64,000 bases of DNA. It comes from an uncultured Flavobacteriales bacterium. GTDB taxonomy: Bacteria; Bacteroidota; Bacteroidia; Flavobacteriales_G; Salibacteraceae. Location: assembly GCA_943788775.1 (NCBI GenBank), contig CALSRO010000006.1:124001-188000 (forward strand). Reading direction: 5' to 3'. The position numbers were made by a program, and so were the translations under genes. The notes beneath the pieces were generated by a model. That model worked only from the letters and a program-made list of their open reading frames with translations, made no database searches and had not been told where the DNA came from. Positions 54,808 to 64,000 of this stretch are shown one piece after another. Every line of letters starts with the position of its first letter. Position 1 is the stretch's first letter.

Positions 54808-56050
54808 ATGCAATAAACTTTTCTCCGTTTATGAAAACGGAATCGATCATCGGTGTGCCGAATTGATATGGAATCTCAGCCAAAGATTTTATCTTATTCG
54901 TGATGATCAAATTGGCTCTCTTTCCAATGGTAATAGACCCTAATTCGGAGCTTAACTCCATAGCAGCTGCACCGTTTATCGTTGCTGCGTTTATGGCTTC
55001 ATCAGGGGTCATATTCATTTTAATGCACGCTAAGCTCACCACGAAATTCATATTTCCGGAAGGTGTTGAACCAGGGTTGTAGTCAGTTGCTAATGTTACC
55101 GGTAACCCATGTTTAATTAATTCACGCACAGGTGTATAAGGAATACTCAGAAAGAAAGAACAAGAGGGTAGGGCAACAGGGATGGTTTGAGATCCTTTGA
55201 TGACCGTAAAGTCCTCTTCTGACATTACTTCGAGATGGTCCACGCTTAAGGCCTTGTTCTCTACGCATGCTTTAATGCCCCCTATCGCGTTGAATTGGTT
55301 CACGTGAATTTTTGGTCTTAGGCCATTTTCCACACCAGCTTTCATGATCCTTACAGTTTGATCAACACTGAAATATCCCTTTTCACAGAAAACATCGATG
55401 TAATCTGCAAGGTTTTCGGATATAACCGCTGGAATCATATCATGAATGATGTGTTGGACATACCTTTCTGTGTCGCCAGCAAATGATGCGGGCACAGCAT
55501 GGGCTCCTAAAAATGTCGCCTTAATAGGAATAGGTGAAATTGATTTAAGCCGTTTGATTACTCTAAGCATCTTTAACTCAGATTCAAGGGTAAGGCCATA
55601 GCCGCTTTTAATCTCGATACCACCGGTTCCTAGCGCAATTAAATCGTTAAGTCTTTTAAGTGATTCATGAAATAATTCATCTTCACTTTTATCCTGCAAC
55701 TTCTTCGCTGAGTTGAGAATTCCGCCACCTCGATTTGCAATTTCTTCATAGCTCAACCCTTTGATTCTATCTTCAAATTCTTCCGCTCGCCAATCAGCGA
55801 AAACAAGGTGTGTATGACTGTCCACCCATGTAGGGAGAATCATTTTACCAAGGCAGTCTATTTTTTCGTAGCCCTGAAACCTATTTTGTGGCAGTTCTTC
55901 CATGGCTCCGAAAGCTTCAATTAATCCGTCCCTTACAGCTAACCAAGCATTATCAATACTTGGAAGATCGTTCATTTCACCACCGCACACAATTTCGACT
56001 TCTGAATTACGTATTTGTGCTAATTTTTCAATTCCTAAAAACAACTTCAT
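54806..56050 (-). CDS. hutI: Imidazolonepropionase
   Basis: A 414-residue amidohydrolase of histidine breakdown that opens the imidazolone ring. The metal site is seen in TWVDSHTHLVFADWRAEEFEDR, the KATFLGAHAVP segment, KIHVNQFNAIGG and the ATDYNPGSTPSG Asp. Full length. Its product is handled by formiminoglutamase and transferase reactions, the latter encoded by ftcD 6 kb away. No hutH or hutU is in the window. Start codons of hutI and the next gene are only 11 bases apart, divergent. Confidence 0.93.
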   Translation of the reverse strand: MKLFLGIEKLAQIRNSEVEIVCGGEMNDLPSIDNAWLAVRDGLIEAFGAMEELPQNRFQGYEKIDCLGKMILPTWVDSHTHLVFADWRAEEFEDRIKGLSYEEIANRGGGILNSAKKLQDKSEDELFHESLKRLNDLIALGTGGIEIKSGYGLTLESELKMLRVIKRLKSISPIPIKATFLGAHAVPASFAGDTERYVQHIIHDMIPAVISENLADYIDVFCEKGYFSVDQTVRIMKAGVENGLRPKIHVNQFNAIGGIKACVENKALSVDHLEVMSEEDFTVIKGSQTIPVALPSCSFFLSIPYTPVRELIKHGLPVTLATDYNPGSTPSGNMNFVVSLACIKMNMTPDEAINAATINGAAAMELSSELGSITIGKRANLIITNKIKSLAEIPYQFGTPMIDSVFINGEKFIA

Positions 56051-56061
56051 TTGAAAATATT

Positions 56062-56823
56062 ATGAATCGCAATATTAGGTTTTTGGCGTTCTCATTCGCG
56101 ACTTTGACTTTTACAATTGGGCAGGCTTGTCAGGCTCAGCGAATGCAGGAGTTAATGGATTACGAATCAGAAACCGCTACTCAAGCGAAAGTGGATTCCA
56201 ATACATTTTATATATGTGCTGATTTGACGAGTATCGCAACTGGTCTAATGGGAGGCGGTTCTTCAGAGAATTTGCATATCGGGTTACAATTGAGGTACCT
56301 AAGAAAGAAGATCGGATTTCGTTTTAGCACGCAATACTACCCGCAAACTGAGTCATTTTTTGGGAATACCCGATCCATCGAAGTTATCGGCTCCGAAATA
56401 TTGACACAAAGCATTATGCGAAATGGGAAAATGGTTCGTGCTGGATTTGGGATTGAGTTTTCAAATGCTAAATCTTTTGGAAGATCATATTTCGGATTCG
56501 ATTTCCCCATATCCTATCAAAATGTTCAAGTAGGAGCATTTAATAGTTTGCAAAACCCAGTTTCTGGAGAGTGGACGAACATCGGTACTGGCAATCCACA
56601 GGTGGGCATCAATTCAACGGGGGTTGGGCTGTCACCACTGCTAGGAATTGAAATTTACTCGGGAGAAAGGATTGGTTTCAATATAGAAGCTAAAGCTGAT
56701 TTTAGCCTCATGATTGGAGAAGGGTATTTCATAGATGATAACGCAGTGGTTACAAAATCCGGAACCACATATAACTTCAGAACCTTTCCTTTGTTAAACT
56801 TTAGAATACACTATAGAATTTAA
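56062..56823 (+). CDS. Hypothetical outer-membrane-like protein, 253 residues
   Basis: From ATG 56062, residues 1-26 form a signal peptide ending in CQAQ. The rest has alternating beta strands with glycines and an aromatic end (FRIHYRI), in keeping with an outer-membrane barrel. A longer frame from 55888 would overlap hutI and is not supported. Family not recognised. It sits two bases before aroC, so it is probably co-transcribed with it, though unrelated in function. Confidence 0.65.
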   Translation: MNRNIRFLAFSFATLTFTIGQACQAQRMQELMDYESETATQAKVDSNTFYICADLTSIATGLMGGGSSENLHIGLQLRYLRKKIGFRFSTQYYPQTESFFGNTRSIEVIGSEILTQSIMRNGKMVRAGFGIEFSNAKSFGRSYFGFDFPISYQNVQVGAFNSLQNPVSGEWTNIGTGNPQVGINSTGVGLSPLLGIEIYSGERIGFNIEAKADFSLMIGEGYFIDDNAVVTKSGTTYNFRTFPLLNFRIHYRI

Positions 56824-56825
56824 GA

Positions 56826-57899
56826 ATGGCAGGTAACTCGATTGGAACCCTTTTTAAGCTAAGTACTTTTGGTGAGTCTCACGGAGAAGCAATTGGTGGT
56901 GTGATTGATGGCTGTCCTTCTGGAATTGAAATTTCAATAGAGCAAATTCAAAATGAACTTGATCGCAGAAGACCCGGCCAATCCAATCTAACGACTCAAA
57001 GAAAAGAAGGCGATCTGGTCAAAATATTATCGGGAGTGTTTGAAGGAAAAACGACTGGAACTCCCATCGGATTCATTATTCAGAATCAAGACGCTAAATC
57101 GAAAGATTATTCTCAGATCAAAGATGTCTATCGACCTTCACATGCAGATAAAGTTTACAACAATAAGTATGGTTTCAGAGATTACAGAGGAGGAGGAAGG
57201 TCGTCCGCGAGAGAAACGGCTACGAGGGTGGTCGGGGGAGCTATTGCTCGTCAGGCGTTGTCCCATTTGAATGTTGATGTTTGGGCTTATGTTTCAGCGG
57301 TCGGTGAAATAGAAGTTAATAATCATTATACAAACCTTGACTCCCAAAAGATTGAATCGAGTCTAGTTCGATGCCCAGATGCTGTGACTGCTCAAAAGAT
57401 GATCGAACGGATTGAGCAAGTCAAAAAAGCAGGGGATTCAATAGGTGGCATAATTACATGTGTCATACAAAATGCGCCAGTTGGTTTAGGCGAACCTGTG
57501 TTCGATAAACTTCACGCGGACCTCGGAAAAGCCATGCTTAGCATTAATGCGGTTAAGGGTTTCGAAATTGGAAGTGGATTTTCGTCTTCGCGAATGCTTG
57601 GCAGTGAACACAATGATCTTTTTAACAAGGATGGTTCAACTAAAACCAACAATTCGGGTGGAATACAAGGTGGGATTTCAAACGGTGAAGACATTGTCAT
57701 GCGAATTGCATTCAAACCTGTTGCAACCATTATGAAAGACCAACCTTCCATTAATGCTTATGGTGAGGAGAAAGTGTTATTGGCTAAGGGGCGCCACGAT
57801 CCTTGTGTAGTACCGCGGGCTGTGCCGATTGTTGAAGCCATGGCGTTATTAACAATTTTGGATCATTATTTGAGAAACAAAACTTCACGAATAGTATAA
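56826..57899 (+). CDS. aroC: Chorismate synthase
   Basis: A 357-residue enzyme, last step of the shikimate pathway, making chorismate with reduced FMN. Signatures: [18 protein letters not shown] near residue 13, [14 protein letters not shown], then [19 protein letters not shown], and later [13 protein letters not shown]. Complete and normal in length. It may share a transcript with the preceding barrel gene. Confidence 0.96.
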   Translation: MAGNSIGTLFKLSTFGESHGEAIGGVIDGCPSGIEISIEQIQNELDRRRPGQSNLTTQRKEGDLVKILSGVFEGKTTGTPIGFIIQNQDAKSKDYSQIKDVYRPSHADKVYNNKYGFRDYRGGGRSSARETATRVVGGAIARQALSHLNVDVWAYVSAVGEIEVNNHYTNLDSQKIESSLVRCPDAVTAQKMIERIEQVKKAGDSIGGIITCVIQNAPVGLGEPVFDKLHADLGKAMLSINAVKGFEIGSGFSSSRMLGSEHNDLFNKDGSTKTNNSGGIQGGISNGEDIVMRIAFKPVATIMKDQPSINAYGEEKVLLAKGRHDPCVVPRAVPIVEAMALLTILDHYLRNKTSRIV

Positions 57900-57924
57900 G
57901 TTCACCTGTATTTTCGGGGCTGGA

Positions 57925-60045
57925 ATGAATAGCATTAAGTCCATATTATTACTCGTATTGTTAATCGGCATTTTATCCGAAAAAGCTTTTGCACAGCAAG
58001 TTTCCACCAAAAGTTTTTTAGTTGATATAAATCCTGATTGTCTCGGTACGGAAGATTCAAAGGCACTGAAGCAGCTGGAGATTGCTAGAGATCGAAAAAA
58101 GAATGATAAGCCAAAGAGAGTTGAGGCTCTGCGTAAAGCAGTTGAGATAGACCCTGAGTGCGCAGAGGCGCATTATTACCTTGGCTTAGAATTACTGCGC
58201 ACAGCGCTGTCAACACGTGGAGCTTCGCTGCAATCCGCAATATCTGAATTAGAAGAGGTGGTTAGAATCTGTCCTGACTTCCATCATGAACCATACTTCT
58301 TACTTGCTTCGGTGGCACGAGATAACTCTCAATTTGAAGATGCTACAAAGTATTATGAGCAATACAACAAACTCACTGCTTCATCTCAAGATCCTTTGGA
58401 CGAGGATCGAGAGGTTCAAATTCAATTAGACTATGCGTTTGTAAAATTCTTTGCAGATGCCTACGCTAATCCAGTTCCATTTGATCCGGTGCGGGTAACA
58501 GGGTTAACTACAGATGAAGACGAATTTCTTCCTTTGATTGCCCCAGATAATGAGAGCATGCTCTTAACCAGACGATACACACAGTATTCGGAGGTAAAAG
58601 CATCCGTAGTCTCCAGTGAAGAGCGATATATAGAGAAGTTCGTGCAGGCCAAAAGACTTCCTAACGGATTCGAAACCGGAGCTCCTCTGCCTAAGCCGTT
58701 TAATCAAAACCCTAGCTATCACTATGGAGGAGCTTCACTCAGTTTAGATAATAAGCATCTGTATTTAACGGTATGCATACCCACTGTATCAGGATATAAC
58801 AATTGCGATATCTATAGTGCAGACTTAAAATATGTAACTGATGAATCAACAGGACTGCTAGGATATCACTGGTCACCATTGAAGAACCTGGGACCTGAAA
58901 TTAACACCGAGGTTGGGTGGGAATCACAGCCTAGTATTTCTGCGGATGGTAAAACACTTTATTTCTGCAGTGCCCGGGCGGATAGTAAAGGCATTGACAT
59001 CTATTATTCTGAGAAGGATGCCAATGGAAATTGGGGAAAGGCGATTAACATTGGGCCACCCATCAATACCAACTATAATGATAAGACCCCCTATATGCAC
59101 AGTGATTCTCGCACCTTGTATTTTGCAGCAGATGGAAGTGAGTATCAGGATGGGCACCTTGGATTTGGTGGATATGACGTTTTCTATACTCGACAAAATG
59201 ATGATGGTACTTGGAGTAAGCCAAAAAATTTGGGTCACCCCATAAATACGGAAGGTGATGAACAGGCTTTTGTTGTAAGTACGGACGGGAAGTGGGTTTA
59301 TTATTCTGCCAAACATCCCACTCTTAGTCAAAGCATTGATATCTGGAGTTTTGAGTTGTATAAAGAAGCGAGGCCAGACAAAGTAGTTTTCGTTAAAGGT
59401 GTGCTAAACGATGCAAATGGTGATCCCGCCAGAAATGCGACTATCGAATTAAAATCGATGAAGTCTAAAGAAATCACACAAGTTGAAGTGGACGAAAATG
59501 ATGGAGGTTATGCAGCAGTTATAGCTGTAAGGGATGATGAAGATGTGTTATTGAACGTGAAAGCTGAGGGCATGGCTTTTCAATCTAAACTGATTGAGTC
59601 AGTGAGTTCAGAAGCTCCGAAGCGCACGAGGACAGGGGATGAGGAGTCAGAAGTGAATACATTCCAAAGCCTAGAATTAACGGTTGAAGAGATGAAGGAG
59701 GGAGGCGTATATCGTATTGATGATATATACTACCGAACAAACTCAGCGGAGATAAGTGAAAAATCAACAGCTATATTGGATGAATTTGCGGTTTATTTAA
59801 AGGAGAACCCAAGCATTACCATTGCCATTCACGGACATACTGATAATGTGGGTAAGGCTGAAAATAATTTGGTTCTGAGCGCAGATCGTGCGTTTTCAGT
59901 GAAACAGTATTTGGAAAGCCAGGGAGTTGAAGGCGCGCACATTGGATATAAAGGGTTCGGTGAGGATGTGCCATTTACATCAAACGACACCCCTGAAGGA
60001 CGGGCGCTCAACAGACGAACCGAGTTTCTAATTACGGGGATGTGA
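57925..60045 (+). CDS. OmpA-family protein with TPR, PD40-propeller and CRD domains (PorE-like layout)
   Basis: A 706-residue envelope protein. Signal peptide residues 1-23; TPR-like helices 45-165 (RVEALRKAVEIDPECAEAHYYLG, FEDATKYYEQYNK); WD40/PD40 propeller 190-460 (FLPLIAPDNESMLLTRRY, QPSISADGKTLYFCSARAD, TPYMHSDSRTLYFAADG); a carboxypeptidase-regulatory-like unit 480-550; and an OmpA domain 590-706 (IAIHGHTDNVGKAENNLVLSADRAFSV). This is the domain order of PorE, a peptidoglycan-linked component of T9SS, but the N-terminus lacks a lipobox Cys, so I call it PorE-like only. Confidence 0.82.
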   Translation: MNSIKSILLLVLLIGILSEKAFAQQVSTKSFLVDINPDCLGTEDSKALKQLEIARDRKKNDKPKRVEALRKAVEIDPECAEAHYYLGLELLRTALSTRGASLQSAISELEEVVRICPDFHHEPYFLLASVARDNSQFEDATKYYEQYNKLTASSQDPLDEDREVQIQLDYAFVKFFADAYANPVPFDPVRVTGLTTDEDEFLPLIAPDNESMLLTRRYTQYSEVKASVVSSEERYIEKFVQAKRLPNGFETGAPLPKPFNQNPSYHYGGASLSLDNKHLYLTVCIPTVSGYNNCDIYSADLKYVTDESTGLLGYHWSPLKNLGPEINTEVGWESQPSISADGKTLYFCSARADSKGIDIYYSEKDANGNWGKAINIGPPINTNYNDKTPYMHSDSRTLYFAADGSEYQDGHLGFGGYDVFYTRQNDDGTWSKPKNLGHPINTEGDEQAFVVSTDGKWVYYSAKHPTLSQSIDIWSFELYKEARPDKVVFVKGVLNDANGDPARNATIELKSMKSKEITQVEVDENDGGYAAVIAVRDDEDVLLNVKAEGMAFQSKLIESVSSEAPKRTRTGDEESEVNTFQSLELTVEEMKEGGVYRIDDIYYRTNSAEISEKSTAILDEFAVYLKENPSITIAIHGHTDNVGKAENNLVLSADRAFSVKQYLESQGVEGAHIGYKGFGEDVPFTSNDTPEGRALNRRTEFLITGM

Positions 60046-60519
60046 TTACTTTAAATAGGCGGAAAACATCCAAACGAGTTTCTCTTGCTGACTGATATAA
60101 TCACTCATTTGGGCATTTGTGCCTTCATCTTTTATTTCAGCAGATAAATCGAGTATTTTCCGTTGTTTTCGTAAGATAATTTGAAGCGAATCCAAGATCC
60201 TTTGCATTCCTTCCATACCATCTGTAACTTCTTTGCTTTCCGCTATTTCGGAAATTCCGATGTAGGATGTATATCTATGTTCTGGAATTGCTCCCAGCGT
60301 TAATATTCGCTCAGCTACTTCGTCTATTTTTAAGACCAAGTCGTTGTAGATTTCTTCAAATTTTAAATGAAGTTCAAAGAATTTATCCCCTTGTACATTC
60401 CAGTGGTAGCCTCGGGTGTTTTGATAAAACACAGAGTAATTTGCCAAGAGGTCGTTTAATTGCGTTGCTAAGTTTTCAGATTTGTCTTTATCCAGACCGA
60501 TTCTATTTAAATTGTTCAT
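60046..60519 (-). CDS. dps: Dps family ferritin-like protein
   Basis: A 157-residue DNA protection/iron storage protein that oxidises Fe(II) with hydrogen peroxide. The ferroxidase region at the subunit interface is intact: RGYHWNVQG, LHLKFEEIYNDL and KIDEVAERI. A convergent OmpA-family gene ends directly next to it. The ATG at 60519 gives the normal N-terminal helix. Confidence 0.93.
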   Translation of the reverse strand: MNNLNRIGLDKDKSENLATQLNDLLANYSVFYQNTRGYHWNVQGDKFFELHLKFEEIYNDLVLKIDEVAERILTLGAIPEHRYTSYIGISEIAESKEVTDGMEGMQRILDSLQIILRKQRKILDLSAEIKDEGTNAQMSDYISQQEKLVWMFSAYLK

Positions 60520-60557
60520 GTAGTTATAACAGTATAACTAACTTATTGTTCAATCAG

Positions 60558-61106
60558 TTAAAAGCCAATTTGTATCGGAACCATGGTCGTGTCCCATTTT
60601 AACTCCAACTTCGAATTTTTCGCGTCTATTTCCCTAATATCTATTGTAAACTGTTCCTCAATGGACTTCACGTTCTCTAGTTTTACCTTTATCCGGAGAA
60701 CATCTTTCTTTTCTTTAAATGGACTTCCAAAAAGCGATTTGCCCCAATATCCAGTCTTTGAATTGAAAGCTATGACCCACTCATCAGCATTAGGGATTGT
60801 ATAAAGAGAATAGGAGCCCGCCTCGATCTGATTGCCCTCTATGATCAAAGGCACATTGAAGGATATAATAGTGGCTTCATTAGCACCCGTTCGCCATTTT
60901 TCGTTATACGGCACCAACGCTCCTTTTGCTTTTTCTCCAAAAATTAGACGCTCCTTTTTGGATGGTCGACTGTAGGTGACCTGCATCTGTAAATTGCCAT
61001 TAGTGTGCGCAACGACCTCTGTGGGGCTCTTTCTGTTAGTTTTTTGCGCCATGAGCCGTGTGTTAAGACCGAATAGAGCAATCAGTAATATTAGTATGTA
61101 TTTCAT
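60558..61106 (-). CDS. DUF2911-domain secreted protein
   Basis: A 182-residue exported protein. Signal peptide residues 1-18 (start ATG 61106; a longer frame at 61136 adds ten residues). The body is DUF2911: VTYSRPSKKERLIFG, ALVPYNEKWRTGANEATIISF, AGSYSLYTIPN and ELKWDTTMVPI. This is a widespread Bacteroidota domain of unknown function. Single gene, upstream of dps on the same strand. Confidence 0.88.
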   Translation of the reverse strand: MKYILILLIALFGLNTRLMAQKTNRKSPTEVVAHTNGNLQMQVTYSRPSKKERLIFGEKAKGALVPYNEKWRTGANEATIISFNVPLIIEGNQIEAGSYSLYTIPNADEWVIAFNSKTGYWGKSLFGSPFKEKKDVLRIKVKLENVKSIEEQFTIDIREIDAKNSKLELKWDTTMVPIQIGF

Positions 61107-61161
61107 TTTTAGTGTTTTGGTAAAAAAAAATCCCATTTGCGCTGCAAACAGGATTTTGGTG

Positions 61162-61246
61162 CGGAGAGTGAGGGATTCGAACCCCCGGACCCGCGAAGGT
61201 CAATAGTTTTCAAGACTACCGCAATCGACCACTCTGCCAACTCTCC
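61162..61246 (-). tRNA. tRNA-Ser (anticodon TGA)
   Basis: The bottom strand folds as a class II tRNA: acceptor GGAGAGT / ACTCTCC with discriminator G, anticodon stem GTAGT/ACTAT around the loop CTTGAAA (anticodon TGA), a long variable arm (ACC...GGT) as expected for serine, and the T-loop TTCGAAT. The CCA end is not encoded exactly (sequence continues CAC). It reads UCN serine codons. Confidence 0.93.
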
Positions 61247-61501
61247 GCTGCAAATGTAAAAATGTTGTGATATGAGAAAACGGAAATTTTAAACTACTAC
61301 GTAAATGCTTGAAACCGCGACAAATAAAGGTGTGTAGCCTTGGTGTAGTCAAAAAGTGTGAGGTGTGAACCTGCTGAACAACGCTTAAATTCGACATCTT
61401 GAATGAATACAAACTCGGATTTTGCTACTGATTCGGGCGCTGGTTTGATCAAAGAATCGTGTAATTAAACATTGGTTGTTTAAAAAGTTGGTTCACTGAA
61501 C

Positions 61502-61530
61502 TTTGAATCCAAATCAAATCTATATTTTTG
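61502..61530 (+). promoter_or_regulatory. Bacteroidota-type promoter of rpmG
   Basis: TTTG (61502-61505) and TATTTTTG (61523-61530), 17 bases apart, match the -33/-7 consensus TTTG and TAnnTTTG. The rpmG start codon lies 26 bases downstream. Confidence 0.65.
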
Positions 61531-61556
61531 CACCCCGATTTTACAAAAGCATAATC

Positions 61557-61739
61557 ATGGCAAAGAAAGGTAATAGAGTACAGGTAATACTTGAGTGCAC
61601 AGAGCACAAAGAGAGCGGACAACCTGGCACTTCACGATACATCACGACCAAGAACAGAAAGAATACTCCTGAGAGAATTGAGTTGAAGAAGTACAATCCA
61701 ATTTTGAGAAAAGTTACTGTTCATAAAGAAATTAAGTAA
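61557..61739 (+). CDS. rpmG: 50S ribosomal protein L33
   Basis: A 60-residue protein beginning [17 protein letters not shown] and including [24 protein letters not shown], the L33 pattern. The start is ATG 61557, not the longer open frame at 61503. It usually follows rpmB (L28), which is not seen here. The DUF4295 gene follows after 22 bases, a standard Bacteroidota pairing. Confidence 0.96.
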   Translation: MAKKGNRVQVILECTEHKESGQPGTSRYITTKNRKNTPERIELKKYNPILRKVTVHKEIK

Positions 61740-61761
61740 TAACACTAGAAAACTCTAAGTC

Positions 61762-61917
61762 ATGGCAAAGAAAACAGTAGCGGGTCTCCGCAAGCAAGGA
61801 GCAAAAGATTTTACGAAAGTCATCAAGATGGTAAAATCAGAAAAGACGGGAGCTTACAGTTTCCGTGAAGAGGTGTTGCCAAAGGATGCGGTTGATGCAT
61901 TCTTGAATGCAAAATAA
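61762..61917 (+). CDS. DUF4295 family small protein
   Basis: A 51-residue basic protein (MAKKTVAGLRKQGAKDFTKV, then EKTGAYSFREEVLP), found directly downstream of rpmG in most Bacteroidota, and probably a lineage-specific ribosome-associated protein. Too short for standard length filters. A terminator follows 20 bases after the stop codon. Confidence 0.9.
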   Translation: MAKKTVAGLRKQGAKDFTKVIKMVKSEKTGAYSFREEVLPKDAVDAFLNAK

Positions 61918-61936
61918 GACTCACTCAATGAAATTT

Positions 61937-61972
61937 GAAAGCTTTCTATCTTTAATGGAGGGCTTTCTTTGT
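61937..61972 (+). terminator. Terminator after rpmG-DUF4295
   Basis: GAAAGCTTTCTAT (61937-61949) pairs with ATGGAGGGCTTTC (61955-61967), allowing G-U pairs, followed by TTTG. ftsY starts 20 bases further on, so some readthrough is possible. Confidence 0.75.
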
Positions 61973-61991
61973 TTATACCCAATAGGATAAA

Positions 61992-62960
61992 ATGGCACTT
62001 TTCGGATTATTTAAATCGAAGAAAGAATCTAAGGAGTCCTTAGATAAAGGCTTGGAAAAAACTCGTGAAAATGTTTTTTCCAAGATTTCTCGTGCCGTAG
62101 CTGGAAAGTCTCGCGTGGACGATGATGTCTTAGATGACCTTGAAGAAATTCTAGTTACATCCGATGTTGGAGTAGACACTACACTGAAAGTTATTAAGCG
62201 TATAGAGGCCAGAGTATCTCGAGATAAATACGTCAATGCTTCGGAGTTGAATCAAATACTTCAAGAGGAAATCATTGCGCTGCTTGATGAGAATGTGGAT
62301 GGCGAAGTGAAAAACTTCGAAGAAGCACTGAAGAAAAAGCCATACGTGATTATGGTGGTTGGAGTCAACGGAGTTGGCAAAACTACAACCATTGGAAAGT
62401 TGTCCAATCAATTCTCTCGTGCAGGTAAAAAAGTAGTTATTGGAGCGGCAGATACTTTCCGAGCGGCAGCCATTGACCAATTAAAAGTTTGGGGCGAACG
62501 AGCTAACGTACCTGTTATAGCTCAGAGTATGGGTTCTGACCCTGCATCTGTTGCTTTTGACACATTGCAGTCAGCGGTTACGCAAGATGCAGATGTTGTT
62601 ATCATCGATACGGCTGGTAGGCTGCATAATAAGATCGGTTTGATGAGTGAATTGTCAAAAATCAAGCGAGTGATGCAGAAAGTTGTAGAGGATGCACCAC
62701 ACGAAATACTATTGGTTTTGGACGCAAGCACGGGCCAGAATGCATTTGAACAAGCAAAGCAGTTTGTTGCAGCCACTGAGGTGAATGCGCTAGCATTAAC
62801 CAAGTTGGACGGCACGGCAAAAGGCGGGGTCGTAATTGGAATTAGTGATCAGTTCAAAATTCCGGTGAAGTACATAGGTGTTGGAGAGAAAATTGACGAT
62901 CTACAATTATTTGATCGAAAGGCGTTCGTTGAGTCACTGTTTCAATCTACAGGTAAATAA
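61992..62960 (+). CDS. ftsY: Signal recognition particle receptor FtsY
   Basis: A 322-residue GTPase that receives SRP-bound ribosomes at the inner membrane. Lysine-rich N-terminal helices (residues 1-100) are followed by the G domain: GVNGVGKTT near residue 123, [32 protein letters not shown] and [10 protein letters not shown]. The N-terminus lacks the acidic A domain, as usual in Bacteroidota. rimO begins two bases after its stop codon. Confidence 0.97.
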   Translation: MALFGLFKSKKESKESLDKGLEKTRENVFSKISRAVAGKSRVDDDVLDDLEEILVTSDVGVDTTLKVIKRIEARVSRDKYVNASELNQILQEEIIALLDENVDGEVKNFEEALKKKPYVIMVVGVNGVGKTTTIGKLSNQFSRAGKKVVIGAADTFRAAAIDQLKVWGERANVPVIAQSMGSDPASVAFDTLQSAVTQDADVVIIDTAGRLHNKIGLMSELSKIKRVMQKVVEDAPHEILLVLDASTGQNAFEQAKQFVAATEVNALALTKLDGTAKGGVVIGISDQFKIPVKYIGVGEKIDDLQLFDRKAFVESLFQSTGK

Positions 62961-62962
62961 GT

Positions 62963-64000
62963 ATGCGTACCAAAGGAAAAAGGTCTGAAAAGATTAACGT
63001 GGTAACCCTTGGTTGCTCAAAAAACATCTTCGACTCAGAAATATTAATGGCTCAGCTCAAAGCGAATAACTTTAGTGTAGAGCATGAGAGCGATTCTGAA
63101 GACTTTGATACTGTAATTATAAACACCTGCGGATTTATAGATAACGCCAAGGAAGAATCGATCAATACTATTCTTCAATTCAGCGAGGCTAAGGAAAACG
63201 GATGGGTAGAAAAAGTAATCGTAACAGGTTGTTTAAGCGAGCGTTATCGCGAAGAGCTTGAACTTGAAATACCAAACGTTGATTCTTGGTTTGGAACAAG
63301 AGAGCTACCTAGATTATTAAAGACATTAAAAGCTGATTATAAGCACGAATTGGTTGGAGAAAGATTGCTTACAACACCTGTTCACTATGCTTATCTGAAG
63401 ATTAGTGAAGGCTGTGATCGGCCCTGTGCCTTTTGTGCCATTCCTTTGATGCGAGGTAAGCACATTAGCACACCCATTGAACAACTTGTTGAACAGGCAA
63501 AGAAGCTAGCCGCCCAGGGGACAAAGGAACTGATACTCATTGCTCAAGATTCCACGTATTATGGATTAGATATATATGGGGAGCGAAAGTTGGCTCAATT
63601 ACTTGATGAATTATCGAATGTAGATGGCATTGAGTGGATTCGATTACATTATGCTTATCCTAGTGGTTTCCCAATGGATGTACTTTCTGTAATGGCTAAG
63701 AACGAAAAGGTTTGCAATTACATTGATATTCCGTTACAGCATATCAATGACGAGGTGTTAAAAAGGATGCGCAGGGGAACAACTCGCTCTAAAACGGATT
63801 CATTGATTACTCAAATGAGATCAGAGAATCCAAATATGGTGATTCGCACCACCTTAATATCTGGGTTTCCTGGTGAGACACTAGAGCAGCACAATGAATT
63901 GGTAGAGTGGGTAAGAACATCACGTTTTGATAGACTTGGCGTATTTGCTTACAGCCACGAGGAAAACACTCACGCACATATTTATGAAAACGATGTTTCA
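62963..64000 (+). CDS. rimO: Ribosomal protein S12 methylthiotransferase RimO, C-terminus cut by window edge
   Basis: A radical-SAM enzyme that adds a methylthio group to S12. The MTTase N-terminal domain starts VVTLGCSKNIFDSEI and has ITCGFI-type cysteine in INTCGFIDNAK; the radical SAM motif CDRPCAFCAIP (CxxxCxxC) is near residue 150. About 346 residues are visible; the TRAM domain lies beyond the window. It is cotranscribed with ftsY (two-base gap). Confidence 0.95.
   Translation, partial: MRTKGKRSEKINVVTLGCSKNIFDSEILMAQLKANNFSVEHESDSEDFDTVIINTCGFIDNAKEESINTILQFSEAKENGWVEKVIVTGCLSERYREELELEIPNVDSWFGTRELPRLLKTLKADYKHELVGERLLTTPVHYAYLKISEGCDRPCAFCAIPLMRGKHISTPIEQLVEQAKKLAAQGTKELILIAQDSTYYGLDIYGERKLAQLLDELSNVDGIEWIRLHYAYPSGFPMDVLSVMAKNEKVCNYIDIPLQHINDEVLKRMRRGTTRSKTDSLITQMRSENPNMVIRTTLISGFPGETLEQHNELVEWVRTSRFDRLGVFAYSHEENTHAHIYENDVS

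Noticed and set aside
55888-56061. Longer N-terminus of the barrel gene next to hutI
   Set aside because: It overlaps hutI on the other strand and hides the signal peptide at 56062.
61503-61556. Extended L33 start
   Set aside because: The upstream part contains the promoter elements; L33 begins at MAKKGN.

Overview
The window looks like a chromosome segment from a Bacteroidota bacterium, most likely of the order Flavobacteriales. The evidence is several proteins with type IX secretion (T9SS) C-terminal sorting domains, the gliding genes gldF and gldG, a DUF4295 gene next to rpmG, a DUF6580 membrane protein, TAnnTTTG-type -7 promoter elements, and a base composition I judge by eye to be around 40% GC. 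There is no plasmid, prophage or CRISPR signature. Most of the window is housekeeping and envelope genes, with a few accessory patches.

Layout. 1-5.0 kb: an ABCG-like ABC transporter (cut by the window edge), a DUF6580 membrane protein, and a pirin/cupin pair. 5.1-16.2 kb: surface and envelope genes, namely a 1314-residue type B T9SS protein with about 12 internal repeats, a frame-broken outer-membrane barrel, a class III aminotransferase, a LamG gene fragment beside a small GIY-YIG gene and a cluster of palindromic repeats, a kelch-like T9SS protein, and a 57-residue protein ending in CxxC. 16.4-25.3 kb: a GCS2-CBS ligase-like protein overlapping an AstE-type zinc hydrolase, then a tight seven-gene leftward operon (SAM hydroxide adenosyltransferase-like, ABM monooxygenase-like, HEAT-like, hemerythrin, AlkA-type glycosylase, TetR-like, AarF/UbiB kinase). 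25.4-36.4 kb: phoH, purC, a rhomboid protease, the leftward gldF-gldG-DUF4340-like-dnaN operon, aspartate kinase and lysA. 36.4-48.7 kb: an RRM protein, a VWA/MoxR-ATPase pair, a subtilisin, an exonuclease/GIY-YIG fusion, a serine hydrolase, a membrane-anchored patatin and a formiminotransferase-cyclodeaminase. 48.8-54.8 kb: three tandem Omp28-like thioredoxin-fold proteins carried to the surface by T9SS, each gene with its own terminator. 54.8-64 kb: hutI, aroC, a PorE-like OmpA protein, dps, DUF2911, tRNA-Ser(TGA), rpmG, DUF4295, ftsY and the start of rimO.

How the genes fit together. The ftcD and hutI genes handle late steps of histidine breakdown and flank the Omp28-like cluster. The lysC-like aspartate kinase and lysA belong to the aspartate/diaminopimelate pathway. 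GldF and GldG and the T9SS cargo proteins indicate a gliding or T9SS-competent cell surface.

A caution for every reader: several genes are broken by single-base shifts, often in homopolymers, including the essential genes dnaN and lysA. Removing or adding one base restores each frame. I therefore read most breaks here as consensus sequence errors, not as decayed genes, although the serine hydrolase T8 tract and the third Omp28 copy could be genuine.
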